From Limnomonas spitsbergensis (Eukaryota > Chlorophyta > Chlorophyceae > Chlamydomonadales): a DNA stretch of 64,000 nt. The DNA lies in contig JAYJMM010000099.1 of NCBI GenBank assembly GCA_037349105.1, positions 3,139,501 to 3,203,500 on the forward strand. Reading direction: 5' to 3'. The notes beneath the pieces were generated by a model. The model saw nothing but the letters and a program-made list of their open reading frames with translations. It made no database searches and was not told the origin of the DNA. Both the position numbers and the translations under genes were made by a program. This document shows positions 26,001 to 28,883 of the stretch, in pieces (position 1 is the stretch's first letter; every line of letters begins with the position of its first letter).

Positions 26001-28883
26001 TGAAGGGGGGGTCGCACCCTAAACCCAAACCCTCAACTAGGCCCTGCATGGCGCAGGTCGGTCTTTCTTTTAGGGGTTAAGGGTTTAGGGCAGAAGGGGG
26101 GGGGGGGGGGGTTAAACCTTCACCCTTGACTAGGTCAGTGTGTCTTTTTCCTTGACCCACCTACACGTCAGTGACACTCGGGCCTGGTATACCCATTTGT
26201 GGTCAGCCATGCTGCTTCGGTCGCTAGTCGTAGGCCGGTCCATGCCTGGCCCCAATTGGCAGCCAGACGGGCAGTGACCCAGGTCAGTGTTTCCTTTTTG
26301 ACTCACCGACATGTCAGCTACACTTGGGCTGGGGTCCATGTCTGGCCCCCATCGGCAACTAGGCGGGCAGTGGCCCAGCATTGCGCAGGTGATGGAAGAA
26401 GAATCCTCACAGTACGACATGTTAGATACCATGCTCCGCCCCACTCCTCTCTTTACCTTTTCCTTTTAACCCCGACCCCTTCAAAATTCCTCACAGTACG
26501 ACTTGTTAGATTCCCCGCTGCGCCCCACTCCTCCCTGAACCCTTTACCCTTTACCCTACAAGTATCCTTACAGTACGACTTGTTGGATGCCCCGCTAGCA
26601 GCTAACGTAGGCGAGAATTTTTCACCGTCTCGGAGCTCGTCGTTAGACACCGCTTGGCCACTGAGCAGTTGATGTTTGCACTCTTCAACTGGGTGGCCCG
26701 CCGTTCTACCTGTAAGGGCTCCGAGCGATTTTGAATCAAGTATACCCTGCTTTGGCTAAAACAGACTCTCTACAAACTCTGAGGCCCTCGTCGTACAGCG
26801 AGGCAAAAGCCTGACTGACAAAGTTCAGTTTATTTTAATAATATATTGACTAAGTTAAATGAAATTTAATAATATTTTGGTACGGTAGATGTACCTTCCC
26901 ACAATGTTCCCCCTAGTACTGCTCAGTAGATGCCCACCTTTTTGCCTTGACCTCGGCATCCTGAGCATCCTGAACCTGTCGTAGTTTTTAACCTAAACCC
27001 TGAACCTAGACCCTGACCCTGAACCTAGACCCTGACCCTGTCTTAGTTTTTAACCTAGGCCCTGCCCTCCACAGATCAGCATGCTGTCTGGCTTTGGAGG
27101 GGAGGCGGTGGCGACCATGGAGCGGAACGTGCTGGCGGCGCTGCGAAACGACCTCAGCTGCATCTCGGTCCTCCGGGTGCTCCAGCTGTGTTTGGAGCGA
27201 CTAGGCTTCTACATGCAGGTATGTGCGCGGTACCTGTACTCGTGCAGTACACACTGCATGCAGTTACAAGGGATGTACAGTTTGTACCGCACCGGCATCC
27301 TGTACCGCGTGTGTAAATATTGCTGTAAAGGTGCTGTAGCTTCATCTGGAGCGGTTGGGCTGTTACATGCAGGCACATGGGAGGTACCGCATGCAGTGCA
27401 GTGGACATGCAGGTACACAGGGTGCACATGTGTACGGTATGATGTACACAACGTGCAGGTACATGGGAGGTACAATGTGTTCCACATGCAGTACACTCTA
27501 CATATAGGTATGCAGATTCTGCTCTCAGTACAGCACGCGAACGTTTGCATGCCGGATTGAGAGAGGCACTTGCGCTTTCACGGGCATGCACTTGCTCCTG
27601 GTCTCTTGAAGGTCTCTCCCTTCAGCCTTAGCCCTCGACATTTTGCCCTATACCCTACCTCCCACCCCCTCCCCCCCTTCACACACACCGCAGGGTCACG
27701 ACGGCATTAGCAAGATGTCAGGGCGCACCACCAGTGGCATGCACTTGCTCCTGGTCCCTTGAAGCTCTCTCCCTTTAGCTTAGCCCTCGACTTATTGCCT
27801 TATACCCAACCTCCCACCCCCTCCCCCCCTTCACACACACCGCTGGGTGACGACGGCATTAGCAATATGTCAGGACGCACCACCAGAGGCATGCACTCGC
27901 TCTCGGTCTCTTGAAGCTCTCTCCTTTAAGCCTCAGCCCTCGACATTTTGCCCTAAACCCTACCTCCCACCCCCTCCCCCCCTTCACACACACCGCAGGG
28001 TGAGGACGGCATTAGCAAGATGTCAGGGCGCACCACCAGTGGCATGTACTCGCTCCTAGTCAAGGTCGCATGTAGCCCGGTGCTGCTGGGCATCCGGCCG
28101 ACGCTGGTGGCCTGCGCGGCTATTGTGGTGCTTCGCCGCGTGCAGGGCACCGTACCGCACTGGCCCACGGCGCTGCAGCTGCTGAGCGGCTACGCGCTGT
28201 TCCCTGGGACGGACCTGCACATGTGTGTGATGCACGTGGAAAGTCTGGCGATAGCATAGGGATGCAAGGACATGGCACTGGCGGCCAAAGCGGCTGACGG
28301 CTGCCGAGCAAACTAGCTGACGGCGCTGCAGCTGCTGAGCGGCTACGCGCTGTACCCTGGGACGGACCTGCACATGTGTGTGATGCACGTGGAAAGTCTG
28401 GCGATAGCATAGGGATGCAAGGACATGGCACTGGCGGCCAAAGCGGCTGACGGCTGCCGAGCAAACTAGCCGACGGCGCTGCAGCTGCTGAGCGGCTACT
28501 CGCTGTTCCCTGGGACAGACCTGCACATGTGTGTGATGCACATGGAAAGTCTGGCGATAGCATAGGGATGCAAGGACATGGCACTGGCGGCCAAAGCGGC
28601 TGACGGCTGCCGAGCAAACTAGCTGACGGCGCTGCAGCTGATGAGGGGCTACGCGTTGTATCCTTGGACGGAGGGTTTGAAACTGTACCCCCGCTGTCCC
28701 GCTAATTGAGAGCGTTTGTTTTCTTCACAGCAATATGTCATTAAGAGAGAGATGCAGCGGTGGGCCTTAGAACGCAACCCACCCCTGCCCACCACACGGA
28801 AACACACGCACATTCACTTTTTTTGGCACCCTTCATTTTTATTAGTGCAGCGTTGGTACGGCCTCTTGTGTTACTTTTTCTGA
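2030..28883 (+). CDS. PPR-SMR-like-cyclin fusion protein (multi-exon, 5' partial)
   Basis: Twenty-one candidate exons join in consistent phase to 2,676 bases, or 891 visible residues. Residues 1-70 are helical. Residues about 72-388 form roughly nine 35-residue PPR motifs with the usual cores ([63 protein letters not shown]). Residues 388-449 resemble an SMR domain ([16 protein letters not shown]). Residues 450-559 contain a Gly-rich linker. Residues about 611-841 look like a cyclin fold ([54 protein letters not shown]). PPR proteins bind single-stranded RNA, normally in chloroplasts or mitochondria. PPR-SMR-cyclin proteins are a known green-algal class with an undetermined cyclin role. No kinase partner is visible nearby. 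The gene occupies about 27 kb for under 2.7 kb of coding sequence. The first exons, exon 18 and the C-terminus are the least certain parts. Confidence 0.87.
2100..2560. repeat. 59-bp tandem repeat in intron 1
   Basis: Repeats such as GTACGCGTGTGGTGGGCTGC recur every 59 bp (2221, 2280, 2339 and onward), about seven to eight copies. The array starts immediately after the exon 1 donor, whose flank GTGGGCTGCCCGTACTGCTT is itself the first diverged unit. It was therefore amplified from donor-proximal intron sequence. Confidence 0.92.
2765..2795 (+). repeat. Acceptor echo of exon 2
   Basis: GGCCTGCACTTCCTGGACAG occurs here about 190 bp before the identical start of the real exon 2 at 2957. The copy then diverges and loses the reading frame. 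Confidence 0.88.
2957..3040 (+). CDS. PPR-cyclin exon 2
   Basis: Acceptor TTGTACAG, 28 codons beginning [20 protein letters not shown], donor GTGAGT. Phase 0 at both ends. The sequence resembles the helical region before the first PPR motif in plant and algal PPR proteins. Confidence 0.83.
3187..3418 (+). repeat. Donor-side echoes of exon 2
   Basis: Decayed copies of the exon 2 end (AGCAGGGCCACATCAGGCGC) appear near 3187-3211, 3222-3260, 3340-3368 and 3388-3418. Each keeps a recognisable ...CACATCAG... or TTTCAGGCGC core. Confidence 0.75.
3473..3710 (+). repeat. Two acceptor echoes of exon 3 flanking a CCCCTCC tract
   Basis: CAGATCTTTGACTGG... at 3479 and CAGATATTTGACTGGTTGCG at 3661 are partial copies of the exon 3 start (real CAG/exon junction at 3780/3781). 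Both reach ...GGAGCATGAGCTACAC and then pass into C/T-rich sequence (about 3528-3606 and 3710-3730), where the real exon continues to ...TTGCACCGC. Confidence 0.9.
3781..3867 (+). CDS. PPR-cyclin exon 3
   Basis: Acceptor CCACGCAG, 29 codons ([20 protein letters not shown] then YTYTTMISQ), donor GTGAGC. Phase 0 at both ends. The 3' part starts the first PPR motif (YTYTTMIS), which is completed by exon 4. Confidence 0.9.
3931..4070 (+). repeat. Two donor echoes of exon 3 (about 97-bp period)
   Basis: CACGACGATGATCTCTCTGGTGAGC (near 3946) and CACAACGATGATCTCTCAGGTGAGC (near 4043) repeat the exon 3 end plus its donor. Each is followed by the same CCCTAA-type intron sequence, so each unit is 'exon tail + donor + intron start'. 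Either donor could be used in place of the real one. Confidence 0.9.
4669..4727. repeat. Inverted repeat, 19-bp perfect arms, 21-base loop
   Basis: GAGAATTGGAGAGGCAAAG (4669-4687) is the exact reverse complement of CTTTGCCTCTCCAATTCTC (4709-4727). An outer A:T pair adds one more base. A transcript would form a long hairpin inside intron 3. Confidence 0.93.
4818..4879. repeat. Inverted repeat, 19-bp perfect arms, 24-base loop
   Basis: AGAATCATCGGGATTACTC (4818-4836) is the exact reverse complement of GAGTAATCCCGATGATTCT (4861-4879). The arm sequence is unrelated to the neighbouring hairpin, but both are followed by CTCTAAAG. Confidence 0.93.
5056..6420. repeat. 105-bp satellite derived from the exon 4 splice junction (about 13 copies)
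   Basis: TCTAGATC recurs about every 105 bp (5058, 5163, 5268 and so on) with the conserved core CTTCAGTGCAGACCGCACCAG. That core aligns with the real exon 4 acceptor junction CTACAG/TGTGGGTCGCACCAG at 6754-6774, and the match continues through AGCTGCGCCGC against AGCTCCGCCG. Each unit therefore carries a decayed acceptor plus the first ~40 bases of exon 4. The minus-strand open frames here ([20 protein letters not shown]...) come from the unit length being divisible by three. Confidence 0.92.
6508..6612 (+). repeat. Long acceptor echo of exon 4
   Basis: This segment parallels exon 4 for about 100 bases: ...AGCTGGAGCTCTCCGCCGCG, then GGCATTGTGTGAAATGTCCA against the exon's GGGATTATGTGCAACGTCCA, then CACCTGCAGCCCTC. 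It lacks an intact frame. It links the 105-bp satellite to the real exon. Confidence 0.8.
6760..6912 (+). CDS. PPR-cyclin exon 4 (PPR motifs 1-2)
   Basis: Acceptor CCCTACAG, 51 codons, donor GTGTGG. Phase 0. Contains [17 protein letters not shown], which closes PPR motif 1, and [20 protein letters not shown], which opens motif 2. Confidence 0.93.
7123..7715 (+). repeat. Three acceptor echoes of exon 5 separated by CCCCTA-type repeats
   Basis: Partial copies of the exon 5 start ATGGTGGAGGAGGGCTGTG lie at 7123-7190 (ATGGTGGAGGAGGGCCGTGC..., reaching GTGACGTACAATATCCTGAT), 7541-7578 and about 7669-7715. Successive copies are truncated or frameshifted. Confidence 0.9.
7190..7535. repeat. CCCCTA/CCCCAA telomere-like repeat in intron 4
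   Basis: Runs of CCCCTACCCCTACCCC and CCCCAACCCC fill about 340 bases between echoes of exon 5. They are C-rich on the coding strand. The proline-rich open frames across them are not genes. Confidence 0.9.
7798..7914 (+). CDS. PPR-cyclin exon 5 (PPR motif 3)
   Basis: Acceptor CACCGTAG, 39 codons ([20 protein letters not shown] then [19 protein letters not shown]), donor GTGGGG. Phase 0. It ends PPR motif 2 and supplies most of motif 3. Confidence 0.93.
7920..8485. repeat. 22-bp tandem repeat with exon 5 donor echoes
   Basis: GTGTGACATCTCAGTGGAAAGG recurs as a ~22-bp unit, about 20 copies. Decayed copies of the exon 5 end plus donor sit at about 8017-8068 (CGCTGCTGGACACACTGGCG...GACAGGTGGGG) and 8428-8485, so the array is bracketed by echoes. 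Confidence 0.9.
8519..8580 (+). repeat. Acceptor-side echo of exon 6
   Basis: AGCCGAGGCC...ACACCGTCATTAGCGC...TGCAACAAGGGCG parallels the exon 6 start (AAGCCGAGGCCCGTACC...) with internal deletions. Confidence 0.82.
8588..8703. repeat. CA-rich microsatellite (ACACACTCGG variants)
   Basis: Dinucleotide CA runs are interrupted regularly by CTCGGA, giving ACACACTCGGACACACAC blocks. Located in intron 5. Confidence 0.95.
8943..9110 (+). CDS. PPR-cyclin exon 6 (PPR motifs 4-5)
   Basis: Acceptor CTGTTCCAG, 56 codons, donor GTGAGG. Contains [29 protein letters not shown] and [16 protein letters not shown], which are textbook PPR motifs. Phase 0. Confidence 0.95.
9125..9246 (+). repeat. Donor echoes of exon 6
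   Basis: GAAGTGGGGCATGGTCAGTG at about 9129 and CATACGGGAAGCGGGGCATGGTGAGGGATGGGG near 9211 duplicate the exon 6 tail and donor. The second copy matches the real junction exactly over more than 20 bases. Confidence 0.92.
9388..9790 (+). repeat. Four acceptor echoes of exon 7
   Basis: Copies of AG/GTGGAGAAGGCGTTGGAGAT begin at 9388, 9506, 9657 and 9753, before the real exon at 9849. Identity to the real exon rises towards it: the nearest copy differs only at ...GACATAAGTCA against GACATGAGCCG. Each copy is preceded by a C/T-rich tract and an AG. Confidence 0.93.
9849..9944 (+). CDS. PPR-cyclin exon 7 (PPR motifs 5-6)
   Basis: Acceptor CCCTCCTAG, 32 codons ([19 protein letters not shown] then [13 protein letters not shown]), donor GTGGGT. 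Phase 0. Confidence 0.95.
9999..10232 (+). repeat. Three donor echoes of exon 7
   Basis: GAGCGGAATGTGATTACCTA...TGTGAGAAGGTGGGG (9999-10050), CTCATTTCAGCTTGTGAGAA (about 10117-10155) and GTGGAATGTGATTCCGTACT (about 10182-10232) repeat the end of exon 7 with growing divergence. Confidence 0.92.
10491..10640 (+). repeat. Two acceptor echoes of exon 8
   Basis: AGGCTGGCCGATGAGAATTG at 10489 and CAGGCTGGTCGATGGGAGTT at about 10578 copy the real junction CAG/GCTGGCCGCTGGGAGTT at 10641-10644. The first continues through CTGGCGCGCATGCAG and ACTCCTTCATC, so it covers a large part of the exon with deletions. Confidence 0.9.
10644..10802 (+). CDS. PPR-cyclin exon 8 (PPR motifs 6-7)
   Basis: Acceptor CATACTCAG, 53 codons, donor GTGAGC. 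Contains [40 protein letters not shown] and [13 protein letters not shown]. Phase 0. Confidence 0.95.
10869..10925 (+). repeat. Donor echo of exon 8
   Basis: AAGGCGGCTGAGCTGTTTGACCGCATGCAGGAGTGAGTGG repeats the exon 8 tail (GAGCTGTTTGACCGTATGCA). The sequence after it is purine-rich and leads into the 66-bp minisatellite. Confidence 0.9.
11354..16247. repeat. 66-bp minisatellite, about 74 nearly identical copies
   Basis: GGCGATGCCTGTTAGGGTGG recurs every 66 bp without a visible change for about 58 copies (to about 15240). The few variants I saw all lie at the 3' end: an extra G near 15250, a lost G near 15456, a lost G near 15748 and A to C near 15803. Because 66 is divisible by three, two plus-strand frames and one minus-strand frame stay open for hundreds of codons. 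These are not genes. The unit contains GGGAGAAGGC, also found in exon 8 just upstream, so it may have started as a donor echo. It lies inside intron 8. Confidence 0.98.
16248..16819. other. Intron 8 remainder after the minisatellite
   Basis: Holds degenerate CCCTAA-type heptamers (16365-16500), C/T-rich tracts and a short AT-rich stretch. No exon is visible. Confidence 0.55.
16820..17330 (+). repeat. About five acceptor echoes of exon 9
   Basis: Near 16826 (GTAGGGTTTTAGACCGGACA), 16928 (TTTCAAACAGGACAGCTTC), 17014 (GCAGGGCTTTGAACCATACC), 17103 (GCAGGGCTTCAAATCAGACA) and 17290 (GAGGGCTTCAAATCAGCTGG), the junction GTAG/GGCTTCAAACCTGACGG of exon 9 (17421) is repeated with divergence. Each is followed by a version of ATCACCTTCTCC. 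Spacing is about 80-190 bp. Confidence 0.9.
16875..16907. repeat. 13-bp perfect stem, 7-base loop
   Basis: AAAGGACAAGGCC (16875-16887) and GGCCTTGTCCTTT (16895-16907) are exact reverse complements around TGAGTCT, within the exon 9 echo series. Confidence 0.88.
17425..17529 (+). CDS. PPR-cyclin exon 9 (one PPR-length exon)
   Basis: Acceptor TCTGTAG, exactly 35 codons ([20 protein letters not shown] then [15 protein letters not shown]), donor GTGAGT. The exon is one PPR repeat long, cut at motif position ~31 like exons 5 and 8. Confidence 0.95.
17570..18320. repeat. TTCAGCTACA decamer repeats and four donor echoes of exon 9
   Basis: Degenerate copies of CAGCTACAAT/CAGCTGCAAGT fill this stretch, most densely at 18060-18310. 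Copies of the exon 9 tail plus donor (CACTAGACGCCATGCAGCAG then CATGTGAGTGG) occur at 17624-17700, 17798-17865, 17962-18050 and 18320-18362. The units behave as ~170-bp tandem blocks of 'exon tail + donor + decamers'. Confidence 0.93.
18366..18551 (+). repeat. ~60-bp acceptor echoes of exon 10
   Basis: CTTGTACCTCACATATAAGG...GTGTGTGCAGGGCCGTC is repeated three times before the real junction GTGTGTGCAG/GGCTGCCAG at 18551/18552. Each unit carries the acceptor and the first bases of the exon. Confidence 0.92.
18552..18676 (+). CDS. PPR-cyclin exon 10 (last PPR motif)
   Basis: Acceptor GTGTGCAG, 41 codons plus two bases, donor GTGGGA. Reads [20 protein letters not shown], then [21 protein letters not shown]. 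It contains the final degenerate PPR motif. It leaves phase 2, matched by exon 11. Confidence 0.92.
18757..19215 (+). repeat. Donor echoes of exon 10 in G-rich intron
   Basis: GGGCAGTTCAGGTGGGATGC (real tail plus donor) is echoed near 18759 (GGGCAGTTCAAGTGGGGAGC), 18891 (AGGTAGTTTGGGTGGGGAGC), 19088 and 19186 (AGGCAGTTGAGGAGTGGGAT). The intervening sequence is G-rich. Confidence 0.8.
19216..19847. other. Rest of intron 10, with an exon 11 acceptor echo
   Basis: At about 19690-19730, TACCGCTCGGCTGCAGACAG...CTGCAGGACAACATACC resembles the exon 11 start (AGCCGCTCCGCAGCGGACAG...). The intron starts G-rich and ends with CCCTGAACCCTAAACCCTAA before the acceptor ACCTTAG. Confidence 0.65.
19848..20031 (+). 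CDS. PPR-cyclin exon 11 (SMR-like segment)
   Basis: Acceptor ACCTTAG, one base completing the split Arg codon, then 61 codons, donor GTAGGG. Reads [20 protein letters not shown], then [20 protein letters not shown]. The position after the PPRs and the long helix [13 protein letters not shown] fit the start of an SMR domain as in algal PPR-cyclins. The usual His-rich SMR signature is not evident, so the domain call is tentative. Confidence 0.88.
20080..20330. repeat. TAGGGTTGGGGGTT G-rich repeats after the exon 11 donor
   Basis: Variants of TTGTAGGGTTGGGGGTTCAGGG repeat in short tandem after the donor. They look like degenerate telomere heptamers in TTTAGGG orientation. Confidence 0.9.
20446..20490 (+). 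repeat. Acceptor echo of exon 12
   Basis: CAGATGCAGCATCAGCCCGCCTCACTGGCTGTG copies the real start CAG/GTGCAGCATCAGTCCGCCTC at 20975/20978. Confidence 0.9.
20566..20745. repeat. 27-bp tandem repeat (about 6.5 copies)
   Basis: AAATAGGTCCCTTAAACCTT (first 20 of 27 bases) repeats exactly every 27 bp in intron 11. Confidence 0.96.
20978..21307 (+). CDS. PPR-cyclin exon 12 (Ser/Gly-rich linker)
   Basis: Acceptor CCTCCCAG, 110 codons, donor GTAGGC. It begins [20 protein letters not shown], followed by a stretch of about 45 residues that is mostly Gly, then [19 protein letters not shown]. Probably a flexible linker between the SMR-like and cyclin parts. Longest exon of the gene. Confidence 0.9.
21461..21703 (+). 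repeat. Three donor echoes of exon 12
   Basis: TTTCGTGGTCCAAGTGCTAG...GCGTCACAGGTAAGCCC (about 21461), TTTCGTGGTCCAAGTGCTGG...CTGTCACAGGTAAGCCC (about 21565) and a short CGTCGCAGGTAAG (about 21690) repeat the exon tail plus donor. The echoes carry the stronger donor GTAAGC, whereas the real site reads GTAGGC. Confidence 0.93.
21830..22010. repeat. Direct repeat of GCTACCTGGT...GGCCGGGGCC blocks
   Basis: Three GC-rich segments each begin with GCTACCTGRT and contain GGGGCCAGCCGGC...GTCCGGCTCA. Intron 12. The function is not evident. Confidence 0.75.
22112..22168 (+). CDS. PPR-cyclin exon 13
   Basis: Acceptor TTTCACCGCAG, 19 codons ([19 protein letters not shown]), donor GTGGGT. Phase 0. Confidence 0.88.
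22253..22612 (+). repeat. Three donor echoes of exon 13
   Basis: Copies of TCCGGAGGCTTCGGAGCTGG / TCTTCCTTGCGCAGGTGGGT lie at 22260-22303, 22420-22463 and 22573-22612. All three retain a ...CAGGTGGG donor. Confidence 0.93.
22728..22775 (+). repeat. Acceptor echo of exon 14
   Basis: CAGGGCAACTACGTGAAGAAGATGACGCAGGACATGTTGATCTGC is a near-perfect copy of the exon 14 start, ending where the real exon reads TGTGAGGAC. Confidence 0.95.
22827..22921 (+). CDS. PPR-cyclin exon 14
   Basis: Acceptor AACACAG, 31 codons plus two bases ([20 protein letters not shown] then [11 protein letters not shown]), donor GTGCGC. Leaves phase 2. Confidence 0.88.
22922..23733. other. Intron 14, ending in a long C/T-rich tract
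   Basis: From about 23230 to 23730 it is strongly pyrimidine-rich with repeated TTTTGCCCT.CATCCCTCT blocks (about 45-bp degenerate period). A long polypyrimidine tract precedes the acceptor TTACCAG. No exon is visible inside. Confidence 0.7.
23734..23800 (+). CDS. PPR-cyclin exon 15 (cyclin start)
   Basis: Acceptor CTTACCAG, one base plus 22 codons ([20 protein letters not shown], then SQ), donor GTATGT. The preceding split codon gives Arg. Confidence 0.85.
23801..24430. repeat. Intron 15: TTCAGCTACA decamers and donor echoes of exon 15
   Basis: GATTCAGCTACAATTCATCT-type decamers occur at 23830-24070 and 24186-24310. Tail echoes of exon 15 (AACCCGGTAGTGCTCCAACA) occur near 23910 (AACCCTGTGGTCCTGGAACA) and 24123 (AACCCTGCGGTGGTGCAACA), each followed by GCGCAGCC/ACAGCCAGG. 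Confidence 0.9.
24612..24945 (+). repeat. Acceptor echoes of exon 16 and CTCCCTGGTAC repeats
   Basis: GTCAATGGCGCTGACATACC (24617) and GAAATCGATGGCGCTGATGT (24790) copy the exon 16 start GTGATATCGATGGCGCTGAA. Between and after them, AACTCCCTGGTACATGTAAC-type 15-18 bp repeats form the sequence before the acceptor. Confidence 0.88.
24949..25020 (+). CDS. PPR-cyclin exon 16 (cyclin box helix)
   Basis: Acceptor TGGTTCAG, 24 codons ([20 protein letters not shown] then DGLQ), donor GTATTT. Phase 0. The pattern resembles the first helices of a cyclin box. Confidence 0.87.
25024..25290. repeat. 38-bp GGTTGGGGT tandem repeat after the exon 16 donor
   Basis: TGTGTAGGGTTGGGGTGTAA recurs every ~38 bp, about five copies. 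It is G-rich on the coding strand. Confidence 0.95.
25396..25824 (+). repeat. Three ~140-bp acceptor echoes of exon 17
   Basis: Units starting GCAGCTGTTTGACWMSACVATTTGCGG occur at about 25397, 25538 and 25678, and the real exon starts at 25825. The last two copies are nearly identical to exon 17 for about 75 bases ([17 protein letters not shown]) and keep the frame. They then pass into CGCCGCCCCCC and the same C-rich tract and CTGTCTGCAG acceptor. Confidence 0.96.
25825..25965 (+). CDS. PPR-cyclin exon 17 (cyclin core)
   Basis: Acceptor CTGTCTGCAG, 47 codons ([30 protein letters not shown], then [11 protein letters not shown]), donor GTCAGA. The LFDKTICG...CTLLAGK pattern corresponds to the DR...ACLLIASK region of cyclins. 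Phase 0. Confidence 0.9.
25990..26390 (+). repeat. Donor echoes of exon 17
   Basis: GCATGGCGCAGGTCGG (about 26047), GGCAGCCAGACGGGCAGTGA then CCCAGGTCAG (about 26258), and GGCAACTAGGCGGGCAGTGG then CCCAGCATTGCGCAGGTGAT (about 26353) repeat the end of exon 17. Confidence 0.9.
26574..26606 (+). CDS. PPR-cyclin exon 18 (short, tentative)
   Basis: Acceptor CCTTACAG, 11 codons ([11 protein letters not shown]), donor GTAGGC. Phase 0 at both ends joins exon 17 to exon 19. Echoes of this start (TACGACATGTTAGAT at about 26412, TACGACTTGTTAGATTCCCC at about 26499), both after CTCACAG, support it as a true exon edge. An alternative is a longer reading to a stop at 26672. Confidence 0.6.
26673..27074. 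other. Intron 18 remainder
   Basis: AT-rich stretch at 26820-26880, then CCCTGAACCTAGACCCTGAC repeats (26990-27065) before acceptor CTCCACAG. No exon seen. Confidence 0.6.
27075..27218 (+). CDS. PPR-cyclin exon 19 (cyclin core)
   Basis: Acceptor CCTCCACAG, 48 codons, donor GTATGT. Contains [20 protein letters not shown] and [15 protein letters not shown]. The MERNVLAAL sequence matches the conserved ME..VL..L of cyclin boxes. Phase 0. Confidence 0.92.
27219..27560 (+). repeat. Donor echoes of exon 19 (ACATGCAGGTAC repeats)
   Basis: ATGCAGGTATG/ATGCAGGTACA-type segments recur: 27362 (GTTACATGCAGGCACATGG), 27404 (GGACATGCAGGTACACAGGG), about 27452 (GTGCAGGTACATGGGAGGTA) and about 27487. GGAGCGGTTGGGCTGTTACA at 27348 also copies GGAGCGACTAGGCTTCTACA of the exon. 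Confidence 0.88.
27580..27998 (+). repeat. Acceptor echoes of exon 20 (about 148-bp units)
   Basis: CACACACCGCAGGGTCACGA...ATGTCAGGGCGCACCACCAG at about 27685 and CACACACCGCTGGGTGACGA... at about 27835 copy the real junction at 27990-27999. Both reach GGCATGCACT.GCTC. A shorter piece starts at about 27582. The units share the C-rich tract before the acceptor. Confidence 0.95.
27999..28235 (+). CDS. PPR-cyclin exon 20 (cyclin C-terminal part)
   Basis: Acceptor CACCGCAG, then [47 protein letters not shown] and [21 protein letters not shown] place the donor at 28236 (GTGGAA) because it joins exon 21 in phase 0. Without that splice the frame runs to a TAG at 28257-28259. Start confident, end uncertain. 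Confidence 0.78.
28167..28680 (+). repeat. 153-bp donor-side tandem echoes of exon 20
   Basis: ACGGCGCTGCAGCTGCTGAG recurs at 28167, 28320, 28473 and (diverged) 28626, exactly 153 bp apart. Each unit spans the last ~70 bases of exon 20, the donor region and the following GATAGCATAGGGATGCAAGG. Confidence 0.97.
28731..28883 (+). CDS. PPR-cyclin exon 21 (putative last exon)
   Basis: Acceptor TTCTTCACAG, then [20 protein letters not shown] and a basic, aromatic tail to TGA at 28881-28883. The start looks coding. The last ~25 residues look non-conserved, so the true end may differ. Confidence 0.5.
   Translation, partial: QYVIKREMQRWALERNPPLPTTRKHTHIHFFWHPSFLLVQRWYGLLCYFF

Noticed and set aside
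26388..26420. Extra PPR-cyclin exon starting GTGATGGAAGAAGAATCC
   Set aside because: It follows a GCGCAG that is an echo of the exon 17 tail, and the sequence after it is an echo of exon 18. No consistent exon results.
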